Of a DNA stretch of 32,940 nt, positions 1-7,339 are shown in pieces. Within the stretch, counting starts at the first letter, position 1. Each line of letters starts with the position of its first letter. The DNA comes from Lachnospiraceae bacterium. GTDB lineage: Bacteria > Bacillota_A > Clostridia > Lachnospirales > Lachnospiraceae. A program made the position numbers and the translations under genes. Location of the stretch: positions 1 to 32,940 of the forward strand of contig JAGBNT010000057.1 of NCBI GenBank assembly GCA_017634255.1, written 5' to 3'. The notes below the pieces were generated by a model, which saw only the letters and a list, made by a program, of their open reading frames with translations, made no database searches and had not been told where the DNA came from.

Positions 1-165
1 AGTCTGGAGGAAAAGGTAAGGGTGTGGCAGGCTATCAACAAACCATATCAGATAAGCCTGTTCTATAAGGCGGCACCTGTATTCCTGTCGAGCGGAGAGG
101 TCATTCAGACGCCCAGAGTTGTGGATGCAAGCTTCTCACTGCATGCGGTGGGTGAGGAACAATAG
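1..165 (+). CDS. DUF4255 (Pvc16-like) tail-terminator/cap protein, 3' end only
   Basis: The reading frame is open from base 1 to the TAG at 163-165 and gives the last 54 residues of a protein whose start lies outside the window. The fragment has the pattern W-Q-A-I-N-K-P-Y-Q-I-S-L-F-Y followed by a short strand and a P-R-V motif. This resembles the end of the DUF4255/Pvc16 N-terminal domain, where a W(x)n-PYxLSxxY segment is typical. In known extracellular CIS, Pvc16-like proteins cap the distal end of the sheath-tube and stop elongation. Its position directly ahead of PAAR-like, sheath and tube genes fits that role. The call rests on a short fragment and on context. The family pattern is recalled, not searched. 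Confidence 0.72.
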   Translation, partial: SLEEKVRVWQAINKPYQISLFYKAAPVFLSSGEVIQTPRVVDASFSLHAVGEEQ

Positions 166-187
166 GAAGAACCCACAGGCAAAATTT

Positions 188-218
188 TTTATCATGATAA
201 AGGGAACTTTAAGGTTCC
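188..218 (+). promoter_or_regulatory. Palindrome plus small hairpin ahead of the second gene
   Basis: TTTATCATGATAAA at 188-201 is a perfect 14-base palindrome. It is followed at once by a stem GGAAC/GTTCC (203-207 and 214-218) with loop TTTAAG. The ribosome site AAAGGAGG follows at about 223-230. It could be a processing or attenuation structure, or an operator. No terminator T-run follows, so read-through is expected. Confidence 0.35.
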
Positions 219-239
219 TAAGAAAGGAGGAAAGGATAC

Positions 240-1079
240 GTGGAAGCTTTCGCTGTTATCAAGGCAAAACTGGATCTATTGGTGAGGCTTGTGGATACAA
301 CAACGGGAGCAACGGTAGATGAGAGAAATGTCCTTTTTATGAGAGATGAAAGGCAGGTGCGACCGGAGGATCGCGGAAACGGGAATTACGTATTCATAAA
401 CACCGGCAGGGAAGATTTTCTTATGCGTATAAAAGTAGCGGGGTTTGAAGAATATGTAGCCCGGATCAGGTATGAAGAGCTTGACCCGAATATTCCGGAA
501 TGCGTTGCGTTCCTGATACCATCAGAGAACGCAAAAAGGGGTGAAAGCCTTTATAGTCTCTCAGGTAATCTTCCTTTTCTTGAAGCGTTGGAGGCAATAA
601 ACTTATCCAGGATAGCCTGCACAGCCAACGAGTATATTCCCAAGAAGCTGCTTTTGAACGTTTTCAGCAGTGCGGGAGCGTGGGTTTCCCTGGAGGGTAA
701 GTATTACGGTTTATTGCAGCCGGACAAACAAAGCTATGAAAAAATAGAGGTGCTGGGACATGACGGCCCTCAAAATATTAGGCTTAAAAGTCCGCTGGAG
801 AAGGAATTTACTTCAAATCTGCCGATAATGAGGATAATCTTCGGAAGCGTAAGCGATGACGGGGACTATCTTTTAAGAGTTCGGGACGACGGAGGAGACC
901 AGACTTATCTGGTAAGATACGTTGTCAATGGAGAAGTAAAGTTTCAGGTAGTGGACTTTTATGAGGGCGGAGAGCTGGATCCAAATAAGGCTTTCCCCAC
1001 AGGCGAGTCTGAACCGGAAAGTAGGGACGAGGCGGAGGAAGCATCTGAAGCCGAGGTCAAAATGGAGGAAAAAGGTTGA
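240..1079 (+). CDS. CIS-associated protein of unknown function, beta-rich N-terminus, acidic tail
   Basis: I do not recognise this 279-residue protein. The first 90 residues alternate hydrophobic strands and turns (LVRLVDTTTG, GNYVFINTGREDFLMRI, EEYVARIRYEELDP), like a carboxypeptidase-regulatory or Ig-type beta sandwich. A middle alpha/beta part follows. The last 30 residues are very acidic (E/D/S-rich). No signal peptide or membrane segment is present, so it should be cytoplasmic. The GTG at 240 is chosen because AGGAGG lies 9 bases upstream. The stop overlaps the next TTG start by four bases (TTGA), so translation is probably coupled to the PAAR-like gene. A role as a spike-tip accessory, tail fibre or cargo adaptor is possible but is inferred from position only. 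Confidence 0.6.
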   Translation: MEAFAVIKAKLDLLVRLVDTTTGATVDERNVLFMRDERQVRPEDRGNGNYVFINTGREDFLMRIKVAGFEEYVARIRYEELDPNIPECVAFLIPSENAKRGESLYSLSGNLPFLEALEAINLSRIACTANEYIPKKLLLNVFSSAGAWVSLEGKYYGLLQPDKQSYEKIEVLGHDGPQNIRLKSPLEKEFTSNLPIMRIIFGSVSDDGDYLLRVRDDGGDQTYLVRYVVNGEVKFQVVDFYEGGELDPNKAFPTGESEPESRDEAEEASEAEVKMEEKG

Positions 1080-1465
1080 GTCAGGCAGTTGTAGCAGGAG
1101 CAAACTGTATGTGCTCTTTCGGCACTACACCCGCTCCGCTTAAGGTAACATCACAATCCACGGTCACGGTAGGAGGGAGTCCCGCGGCTACTATCCAGGA
1201 TAGCTCCGCAATGACCAATGTAGGACCCTTCGGCATGTGTACCACATTATCAAATCCGCAGGTAGCTTCGGCTACGACGGCAGCTCTGGGAGTTTTGACC
1301 CCGCAGCCGTGCACACCGATGCCGGCGGGCACATGGATACCGACACAGCAGACTGCCCTTATAAACGGGAAGCCGGCACTGACACAGGATTGCAAGATGG
1401 TATGCGCATACGCAGGACAGATAACCATAACCCTGCCGGGACAGGCAAGCGTAACAATAGGATGA
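1076..1465 (+). CDS. DUF4280 PAAR-like spike-tip protein
   Basis: This 129-residue protein has the full pattern of the DUF4280 PAAR-like family: C11-x-C13-S-x-G-T-x-P, a V-T-V-x-G-x-P-x-A-T-I-x-D strand pair, P-F-G-x-C55, P-C79-T-P and a C-terminal L-x-x-G-x-P-A-L...C106/C110...G-Q-I-T-I. PAAR proteins form a small metal-stabilised cone that sharpens the spike of contractile injection systems. DUF4280 members do this in non-T6SS systems and sometimes carry effector extensions, but this one has none. It starts with TTG at 1076, overlapping the previous stop, with GGAGG 9 bases upstream. The cysteines could bind a metal ion, although classical PAAR sites use three His and one Cys. Confidence 0.9.
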   Translation: MSQAVVAGANCMCSFGTTPAPLKVTSQSTVTVGGSPAATIQDSSAMTNVGPFGMCTTLSNPQVASATTAALGVLTPQPCTPMPAGTWIPTQQTALINGKPALTQDCKMVCAYAGQITITLPGQASVTIG

Positions 1466-1480
1466 CGGTAGTACCCGTCA
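1463..1480 (+). promoter_or_regulatory. Hairpin between PAAR-like and sheath genes
   Basis: TGACGG (1463-1468, including the stop codon) pairs with CCGTCA (1475-1480) around a six-base loop. No T-run follows; instead the purine-rich sheath ribosome site (GGAAAGGAAAAG) lies downstream. It may protect the 5' end of a processed, highly expressed sheath mRNA. Weak evidence. Confidence 0.35.
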
Positions 1481-1509
1481 AATAAAAGTCTATAGGAAAG
1501 GAAAAGAAT

Positions 1510-3213
1510 ATGGCTGAATATTTTTCACCCGGAGTCTACGTCGAGGAATACGATAATTCTCCGCGTAGCATAGAAGGAGTAGGTACAAGCACGGCAGGCT
1601 TTGTCGGACTGGCAGAAAAAGGTCCCGTTATCGGAGCACCGCAGCTTGTAACAAGTTTTAAGCATTTTAAACAGCAGTATGGCGGCTTCTTAAGCGAGTT
1701 CGGATACGGCGAATACAGATTTCTGGCAAACAGCGTAGAGCAGTTCTTCGTTAACGGAGGAACAAGATGCTTCGTAATGCGTGTCGCTCCCAAGGATGCG
1801 GCTTGTGCAGAGGCAGAGAAGGGCATCTTAAAGGTATACGCAAAGAACCCCGGAGCATGGGGAAACAAGGTACAGGTTACCTTAAGCACCGTTAAAAAGC
1901 AGAAGATGCAGCTTTTAGAGAAGAAGGACGACGGCTACAGGGCAAAGAGCGTAGAGGGCTTCAGAGAGGGAGATATCCTCGAGTATGAAGGCACATACAC
2001 AAAGATCAAGACTATCTTTGACAATATCGTAACCTTCGAGGACGAGCTTCCCGACAAGGCAGTGGATAACGCCATAATACCGAAGTCAGTGCTCTACCTT
2101 GTAAATGCAGATCTTGGCGTACGCTACGGCGACGAGGCAGAGACCTATCAGGATCTTAGCTTTAATATCCAGTCTCCCAGATATATAGGCGCAAGGCTGT
2201 CTGGCAGCGAGCTGATCGACGTTGAGATCGAGCCTATAGAGGATTCGGTAAATCCCGTAGAGGAGATATTGGGAAGCGGTAACGAGAGCGGCGTTTTCAT
2301 GCTGGAGGGAGGCTCAGACGGAAGCGTTTCCAAGGTAAACGCAGCCACCTTCATGGGCGAGGACAACGGTCCCGGAAAGCGTACCGGAATACAGGCGTTT
2401 GTTGAGAACAACCTTGTAAGCATGATGGCAGTTCCCGGAATTACGATGCCGGAGGTTATAGTTGCACTGGTTGCACACTGCGAGAACCTGCGCAGCCGCT
2501 TTGCGGTAATCGATATGCCGGGAGACCTTTACAAGCCCGCAGACCTCATCAACTACAGGAACATCATAGACTCCACTTATGCAGCTATGTATCATCCCTG
2601 GATAGAGGTATTCGACAGGAGCTCAAACAAGTCCGATTATATCCCTCCTTCAGGAGCGGTTATGGGCGTATATTCAAGAACGGATATCAACAGAGGTGTT
2701 CATAAGGCACCCGCTAACGAGACAGTATTCTGCACAGGCTTAAAGGTAAATTACACCAAGGACGAGCAGGATATCTTAAATCCCGAGGGAGTAAACCTTA
2801 TCCGTGCACTTCCCGGACAGGGCATCAGGATCTGGGGCGCACGTACTGTTTCCTCGAACAATTCGTTCAAGTATGTCAATGTGCGCAGGCTCTTCATCTT
2901 TGTTGAGGAGAGCATCAAGGCGAACACGAACTGGGTTGTATTCGAGCCCAACGACGCAACGCTTTGGCAGAGGGTTGAGCTTACTATTTCAAGCTTCCTC
3001 GACGGACTCTGGAGAAACGGAATGCTGGCAGGCGATTCGCCGGCAACGAGCTATTTCGTAGAGATCGGTACAAACACTATGACCAGAGACGATATTATGA
3101 ACGGCAGACTTATCTGTAACATAGGTATCGCACCTTCAAGACCCGCAGAGTTTGTAATCTTCCGCGTAACTCAGTTTACGGCAGAGGCAGCCGGCGGAGA
3201 AGGCGGCGAATAA
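1510..3213 (+). CDS. Contractile tail sheath protein (Pvc2/Afp2-like)
   Basis: The 567-residue product begins with the sheath signature S-P-G-V-Y-V-E-E near residues 6-13, then S-T-A-G-F-V-G-L-A-E-K-G-P. It ends with the conserved C-terminal strand region N-G-R-L-I-C-N-I-G-I-A-P-S-R-P-A-E-F, which in known sheaths makes the handshake mesh between subunits. It polymerises around the tube in the extended state and contracts to drive the tube into a target. At 567 residues it is longer than many CIS sheaths. The extra length is mostly a central domain at about residues 120-230, probably surface-exposed. It has an ATG start and a purine-rich ribosome site (GGAAAGGAAAAG), consistent with high expression. 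Only one sheath gene is visible in the window. Confidence 0.97.
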   Translation: MAEYFSPGVYVEEYDNSPRSIEGVGTSTAGFVGLAEKGPVIGAPQLVTSFKHFKQQYGGFLSEFGYGEYRFLANSVEQFFVNGGTRCFVMRVAPKDAACAEAEKGILKVYAKNPGAWGNKVQVTLSTVKKQKMQLLEKKDDGYRAKSVEGFREGDILEYEGTYTKIKTIFDNIVTFEDELPDKAVDNAIIPKSVLYLVNADLGVRYGDEAETYQDLSFNIQSPRYIGARLSGSELIDVEIEPIEDSVNPVEEILGSGNESGVFMLEGGSDGSVSKVNAATFMGEDNGPGKRTGIQAFVENNLVSMMAVPGITMPEVIVALVAHCENLRSRFAVIDMPGDLYKPADLINYRNIIDSTYAAMYHPWIEVFDRSSNKSDYIPPSGAVMGVYSRTDINRGVHKAPANETVFCTGLKVNYTKDEQDILNPEGVNLIRALPGQGIRIWGARTVSSNNSFKYVNVRRLFIFVEESIKANTNWVVFEPNDATLWQRVELTISSFLDGLWRNGMLAGDSPATSYFVEIGTNTMTRDDIMNGRLICNIGIAPSRPAEFVIFRVTQFTAEAAGGEGGE

Positions 3214-3256
3214 TGAGAGGACCATTAACTAAAACAGGAAAGGAATGAATTGAATT

Positions 3257-3760
3257 ATGGCAAATGCAACAACATATGAAAACGGACATAAATCATATTA
3301 TCCGTTAACAAAAATGAACTTTCTTGTCACGGTCTCCGAAGTTTCAGGAACGGCTGCATTCAGCGAAGTGACAGGAATTGAAAGCTCAGTAGACGTTATC
3401 GAGTTCAGACAGGGTAACTCGGGTTCACTTGCACCGGTTAAGATCCCCGGACTTGTAAAGCATGGAAATGTAACCTTACGTATGGGCTACATAATCGACA
3501 ATCCCTTCAAGACGTGGATACAGGAGTGCGTAAGTGAGACCAGAGGACAGATGCCCAGATACGACGTCCTTATCGAGCTTATCGACACCAACCCCGAGGC
3601 TCCCAAGCAGATAGTTGAGTCTCATCAGGGTACGAGAACATGGACGCTCACAAACGCATGGGTAGCTAAGTATAACGCTCCCGATCTCGATGCCAAGACA
3701 TCGGATGTAGCGATTGAAAGTGTTGAGCTTGCATACGAAGAATTAGTTATCCCCAACTAA
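3257..3760 (+). CDS. Inner tube protein (Pvc1/T4 gp19-like)
   Basis: This 167-residue protein matches the gp19/Hcp-like tube fold. It has F-L-V-T-V-S-E-V-S near residue 24, A-F-S-E-V-T-G-I-E-S, the loop E-F-R-Q-G-N, then K-I-P-G-L-V-K-H-G-N-V-T-L-R-M-G-Y and N-P-F-K-T-W. Such proteins stack as hexameric rings inside the sheath and carry cargo in the lumen. The length is typical for CIS tube subunits. AGGAAAGGA stands upstream of the ATG. Directly downstream is a strong hairpin (3768-3824) that could stabilise this abundant message. The gene follows the sheath at 43 bases, as in most CIS loci. Confidence 0.96.
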   Translation: MANATTYENGHKSYYPLTKMNFLVTVSEVSGTAAFSEVTGIESSVDVIEFRQGNSGSLAPVKIPGLVKHGNVTLRMGYIIDNPFKTWIQECVSETRGQMPRYDVLIELIDTNPEAPKQIVESHQGTRTWTLTNAWVAKYNAPDLDAKTSDVAIESVELAYEELVIPN

Positions 3761-3767
3761 TAAAGAT

Positions 3768-3824
3768 TTTCATAGGTTTTACGGCAGCACGACGAGGTTC
3801 GTGCTGCTGCTAATGCTTATGAAA
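3768..3824 (+). promoter_or_regulatory. Two-tier stem-loop after the tube gene
   Basis: The inner stem GCAGCACGA (3784-3792) pairs with TCGTGCTGC (3799-3807). An outer stem TTTCATA (3768-3774) pairs with TATGAAA (3818-3824). The sequence after it is A-rich rather than T-rich, so it is not a standard intrinsic terminator for the + strand. It is more likely an mRNA stabiliser or partial attenuator that sets the tube-to-baseplate ratio. Confidence 0.55.
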
Positions 3825-3846
3825 TAAAAAAAGACGAGGCAAAAAA

Positions 3847-4209
3847 ATGGAAACAATCTATGATTTCACGCTGCCGAAGGGATATCTGGACGCATCGGGA
3901 GAACTGCACAGACGAGGAAAGATGCGGCTTGCCACTGCCGGGGACGAGATCTCAGCTACGAGGGATCCGAGGGTTTTGTCTAACCCGTCCTATTTAACGG
4001 TAGTCATATTGAGCCGTGTGATAACCGAGATAGAGGGAGTGGACGCGATAACCGCCACCCTCATAGAGAAGCTCTTTACGGCGGATCTGGCATATTTACA
4101 GGATATGTACCAGAAGATCAACGATATAGAGCCCCCCACGATGACGGCGGTCTGCCCGGACTGCGGAAAGACCTTTGAGGTGCCGCTAAATTTTACCGGG
4201 GAGGGATAA
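3847..4209 (+). CDS. Phage-tail-assembly-like protein with C-terminal CxxC (0-frame product)
   Basis: This 120-residue protein starts M-E-T-I-Y-D-F-T-L-P-K-G-Y-L-D, a beta-rich opening with H-R-R-G-K-M-R-L-A-T-A-G-D-E, and continues into a helical part. It ends with a half zinc-ribbon, C-P-D-C-G-K-T-F. It resembles the small tail assembly/chaperone-type proteins found between tube genes in CIS loci and in contractile phages, where the matching gene (lambda G, P2 E type) is extended by a -1 frameshift. Here the frame ends at TAA 4207-4209, just past an A-AAT-TTT heptamer and inside a hairpin. The -1 frame continues into a DUF6760 domain. The ATG has only a weak purine-rich site (GACGAGGCAAAAAA). 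Chaperone function is inferred. Confidence 0.8.
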   Translation: METIYDFTLPKGYLDASGELHRRGKMRLATAGDEISATRDPRVLSNPSYLTVVILSRVITEIEGVDAITATLIEKLFTADLAYLQDMYQKINDIEPPTMTAVCPDCGKTFEVPLNFTGEG

Positions 4210-4220
4210 GGCTCTATCCC
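4188..4220 (+). promoter_or_regulatory. Predicted programmed -1 ribosomal frameshift signal
   Basis: The slippery heptamer A-AAT-TTT occupies 4188-4194 in the correct zero-frame phase (CTA AAT TTT). An eight-base spacer (4195-4202) is followed by a hairpin, GGGATA (4203-4208) pairing with TATCCC (4215-4220), loop AGGCTC. The zero-frame stop TAA (4207-4209) sits at the stem-loop junction. Heptamer, spacer length and hairpin match the classical -1 frameshift layout, and the -1 frame beyond it is an intact DUF6760 domain with no start codon of its own. Confidence 0.7.
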
Positions 4221-4412
4221 GAGGAGGAGCTTTACAAGGAGATGTCGTTTATCTCGTATTATTTCCACTGGAGCGAATCGGATGTCTTAAAGCTGGAGCA
4301 TGCCGAGAGGCGAAGGTGGTGCTCTGAGATCTCGGTGATAAACGCAAGCCTTAATCCCTCGAAGGACAAAAAGAAGGAAAAGAGTATTTTGGAGATGCAG
4401 CCTTCCAGATAG
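4194..4412 (+). CDS. DUF6760-like domain, read as -1 frameshift extension of the tail assembly protein
   Basis: From 4194 the -1 frame reads Y-R-G-G-I-R-L-Y-P-E-E-E-L-Y-K-E-M-S-F-I-S-Y-Y-F-H-W, then L-E-H-A-E-R-R-R-W-C-S-E-I-S-V-I-N, to TAG 4410-4412. The Y-P-E-E, F-H-W and L-x-H-x-E-R-R-R-W-x-x-E-I-S-x-I-N pattern is that of DUF6760, a short CIS-associated family. The frame opens only after TGA 4176-4178 and has no ATG, GTG or TTG before the conserved block. The first ATG (4242) falls inside the domain, with AAGGAG directly abutting it, too close for a ribosome site. Joined at the heptamer, the fusion would be 188 residues. Function is unknown; a tail assembly role is inferred from position. 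Confidence 0.75.
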   Translation, partial: YRGGIRLYPEEELYKEMSFISYYFHWSESDVLKLEHAERRRWCSEISVINASLNPSKDKKKEKSILEMQPSR

Positions 4413-4438
4413 GATAGGCTGGCAGAAAGAGGCAGCTG

Positions 4439-5428
4439 ATGGCAGACGAAGAGAAAAAAGGATCGATCGGTACAAATGACTGGGTCAAGGACAAGCACAA
4501 ATTAAATCCGGTCCCGAGCTTTAACTTTGCCCTTGAGGTCGAGGCCATGTTCTTTATGCCCCTTAAATCCGTCAGGGTATTCAACAAGGAAAACGAGTTT
4601 GAATACTATCAGGAGGGGGGCTTAAATGACTATGTCCATATGTTGAGAAAACCGGTATCTAAGCCCTTTACCTTTCAGGTGGAGAGATATGTGGGCACCT
4701 CGGCGAATACGGATTTTGCCACTTCTTTCATAGATCCCATAGCTCTGGGAACAGAGCTCATACTGCCTGTTATCCTCTATGTCACCAGGTTTCCCGCGTC
4801 TAACTCGGGAGACAATTTCAAGCCAAACAACACACCGCGGTGCTATATTTTCACCGGCTGTGTAGTAACGGCAAAGGAGTATGGAGAGCTGAACGCGGAG
4901 CGGAGCGGTCTTTACACCGAGACCACGACCATAGCCTATAAGGAGCTCTTCGTTATGAATGGCTTAAGCACAGACTGGGAAGGCAGGGAGCTTTGGGAAT
5001 TTCCCAAGGACGCCCATGCCAAGGGCAATAAACCGAAGAACGATATAAAATGGAGCAATAAGGATACTGTTAAGGCATCGTCCCTGTGGAAATATAATGG
5101 AACTGTGAAGGGAGAAGGACCCCGTCACGATCTTTATAACAAGGCTGCAGAATACAATGGAAAGAAGCCGACGGGCTCCAAGTGGGAATACGACGGGACT
5201 GTCAAGGGAGGCGGCACAGCCCACGATATCAATAAGAAGCCCGGAGGAGCCGCGCCTAAGGGAACTCCCTGGAACATTGACACTGCCAGCTCACCTTATA
5301 AGCCGGGTGACTACGTACACTGGAGCGATAAGGATACCAAGGCGGAGCCGGTAATATGGGAATATGACGGCACTGTAGAGGGTAAGGGTACGAGAAGAGC
5401 CCTTATGGCAAACGAGCTGGCGAAATAA
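4439..5428 (+). CDS. Second tube-like protein (gp19 fold) with C-terminal repeat extension
   Basis: Residues 1-185 resemble a gp19-type tube subunit: P-S-F-N-F-A-L-E-V-E, S-V-R-V-F-N-K-E-N-E-F-E-Y-Y-Q-E-G-G-L-N-D-Y-V-H, a V-S-K-P-F-T-F-Q-V-E-R strand and Y-K-E-L-F-V-M-N-G-L. Extracellular CIS usually encode more than one tube paralogue, and those near the baseplate act as adaptors. The last 140 residues are a low-complexity extension with three copies of W-[KE]-Y-[ND]-G-T-V-[KE]-G, starting at W217, W249 and W307, separated by lysine- and glycine-rich spacers. The 329-residue length is about double the usual. The extension could face the baseplate or sheath, or sit in the lumen. The start is ATG 4439, 26 bases after the DUF6760 stop. 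Confidence 0.85.
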   Translation: MADEEKKGSIGTNDWVKDKHKLNPVPSFNFALEVEAMFFMPLKSVRVFNKENEFEYYQEGGLNDYVHMLRKPVSKPFTFQVERYVGTSANTDFATSFIDPIALGTELILPVILYVTRFPASNSGDNFKPNNTPRCYIFTGCVVTAKEYGELNAERSGLYTETTTIAYKELFVMNGLSTDWEGRELWEFPKDAHAKGNKPKNDIKWSNKDTVKASSLWKYNGTVKGEGPRHDLYNKAAEYNGKKPTGSKWEYDGTVKGGGTAHDINKKPGGAAPKGTPWNIDTASSPYKPGDYVHWSDKDTKAEPVIWEYDGTVEGKGTRRALMANELAK

Positions 5429-5441
5429 GGAGATTTAAGGA

Positions 5442-7334
5442 TTGCTTATTTTAAAAGCTCCGATAGAGCTTAAGAACAGAAGCAATTTCATACATGACGG
5501 AGAGGTTTTTTATAACAGGATAAGCTCAAATTATTCCCTGATGGGAATGGACGTAACACATCAGGATCTGCTCCATGCAGTGACTTCTCCGCCGGAGATA
5601 TTCATTCAGGAGGGCAACGTTACCACGGTGGCGGGCAACACCGTTATCAGCAGCAGAAATGAGGAAAAGCTGGAGGTATTCAACAATCTTCTAAACCGTA
5701 TCCTCGTTTCCGTAAACGCTCCATTAACCTATCAGGACAGGGTATATATAAGCGATGTGCTCTACCGGATGGGGGTAAAGAACGACCGTCTCTTCATGGA
5801 GGAGGTCAGCCGGATAAAGCAGGAGAACAGCACCACCAATAATCTCATCAACCTCCTTTTAGGCGGCGGAGATGAGGCAAGGGACGAGGCTTTAAGGCAG
5901 TACGTCAGTAACTTTATAGAAAATGTCAGCAATCGGGAGGAGCGGCAGGTAAACGAGGTCAATGAGAGCGGTCTGGCACTGAGCATAATGAACAGGCTTA
6001 AGACAGGCGCGATCTACCAGATACTGTCAAACTTCAACACTAATATACATGACAGCTACATAAACAGGAACGAATTTTCCATATCGGAGCAGTCCTATAC
6101 CGCAAGGCAGCTTTTGACGGAGAGGCTAATGGAGAGGCTCACCGGAGAAAGAGGAGAGCTCGTTTACAGGAGCGAAAATGTTTACGAGGAGGAGCTCATG
6201 AACGAAGAGCAGGAAAATAACGAGGTTACAAATAATATAACCTCAGCGGTGCTCTTAGACCTCGTGCGGAACCTCTACAACATGGGCTCGGACAGGATGA
6301 ACGTCCATAACAGCCAGTGGTATGAATTTAGGGATATCCTGTATAATTCCTCGGAAAACACCTTGTCGAGGCTAAATTACATTTCGACCGATAACTTTAT
6401 AACCTCGATAGAGGCGACTACCGTAGAGGGAGTAAGGCTTAATTTCCAGCCCACAGGAGAGCTTAAGGAAACTGAGGAGTTATCCGTACAGACCAACGAG
6501 GTAGAGGAGATAAGAAGACAGGTCGAGCGGGTAGAGGAGTATAACGCAAAGAATGTAGAGAGATACCAAAAGATGCTCTCCATTATAGAGAGGGCTCAAA
6601 GGGGAAGAGGCAGGGTCAACGGTGAAGAACGTACAAGGCGCGCCTCCAGGGAGATATTAAATTCAGGACCGGAAACCTTAAGAGCCATTCTGGAGGAGGG
6701 AGAGGCAGAGGCGGAGCAGCAGACCGTATTTAACGAGATACAGAGGCTTTTCCCCGACGACAGCGCAAGGATATTTAATATCATTCAGGAATATATGCAA
6801 AACGGCGGCAGCACCGTTAACAACAATATAAGCGTAGTAAGGAACGACCTTACCAGTCTGGTAAGCGACATTGAGAGGGTGCGCGAAGAGAGCGAGAGGG
6901 TGGAGCTTGTACTTAAGGAGAGCGACAGCGCCCGGAGTGAGGCTGCTGAGGAGATAAAGCGTTTAAGCGACAGGACGGCGGCAGCTAAAGAAGAGAGGAG
7001 AACGGAGGGCAGCGAGACTCCCGGGATCCCTATAGTTCACCGTTCAAACGAGGCCCTGACCCTTGAGGAGATAGAGGAGACACTGCAAAATTACAGGCAG
7101 TCCAGGGATGTAAACCGGGAGGACAGCGAGAGCGTTACCTTCGAGGAGGAGAGGACGAGGAGCGTAAGCCGCCAGATAAACGAGAACGCTTCCGTCATAA
7201 CTCAAAGAGACAGAGAGGATATAGCGGCTTTGGTAAATCAGGGAGTAAGGAGCCAGATGAACGCCATATCCAATGAGGTTATGAGCAAGCTTGAGAACAG
7301 GCTTAGAAACGAGAAGAGCAGAAGAGGGATCTAA
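5442..7334 (+). CDS. Coiled-coil-rich protein, candidate tape-measure protein
   Basis: I do not recognise a named family in this 630-residue protein. The first 130 residues look globular (Y-N-R-I-S-S-N-Y-S-L-M-G-M-D-V-T-H-Q-D-L). From about residue 330 onward it is mostly charged helix with heptad-like spacing, rich in E, R, N and S, ending K-S-R-R-G-I. No membrane segment is present, whereas many phage tape measures have one. Its position after the tube and assembly-protein genes and before the gp53-like and hub genes is where contractile phages and CIS place the tape measure that sets tail length. A fully helical protein of this size would span roughly 90-95 nm. Start TTG 5442 is supported by AAGGAG 9 bases upstream. 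Alternatives are a ruler-independent scaffold or a cargo chaperone. Confidence 0.6.
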   Translation: MLILKAPIELKNRSNFIHDGEVFYNRISSNYSLMGMDVTHQDLLHAVTSPPEIFIQEGNVTTVAGNTVISSRNEEKLEVFNNLLNRILVSVNAPLTYQDRVYISDVLYRMGVKNDRLFMEEVSRIKQENSTTNNLINLLLGGGDEARDEALRQYVSNFIENVSNREERQVNEVNESGLALSIMNRLKTGAIYQILSNFNTNIHDSYINRNEFSISEQSYTARQLLTERLMERLTGERGELVYRSENVYEEELMNEEQENNEVTNNITSAVLLDLVRNLYNMGSDRMNVHNSQWYEFRDILYNSSENTLSRLNYISTDNFITSIEATTVEGVRLNFQPTGELKETEELSVQTNEVEEIRRQVERVEEYNAKNVERYQKMLSIIERAQRGRGRVNGEERTRRASREILNSGPETLRAILEEGEAEAEQQTVFNEIQRLFPDDSARIFNIIQEYMQNGGSTVNNNISVVRNDLTSLVSDIERVREESERVELVLKESDSARSEAAEEIKRLSDRTAAAKEERRTEGSETPGIPIVHRSNEALTLEEIEETLQNYRQSRDVNREDSESVTFEEERTRSVSRQINENASVITQRDREDIAALVNQGVRSQMNAISNEVMSKLENRLRNEKSRRGI

Positions 7335-7339
7335 CACAT

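Noticed and set aside
119..322. Small + strand ORF overlapping the start of the second gene
   Set aside because: Its start lies inside the DUF4255 frame, without ribosome site, and its residues show no protein-like pattern.
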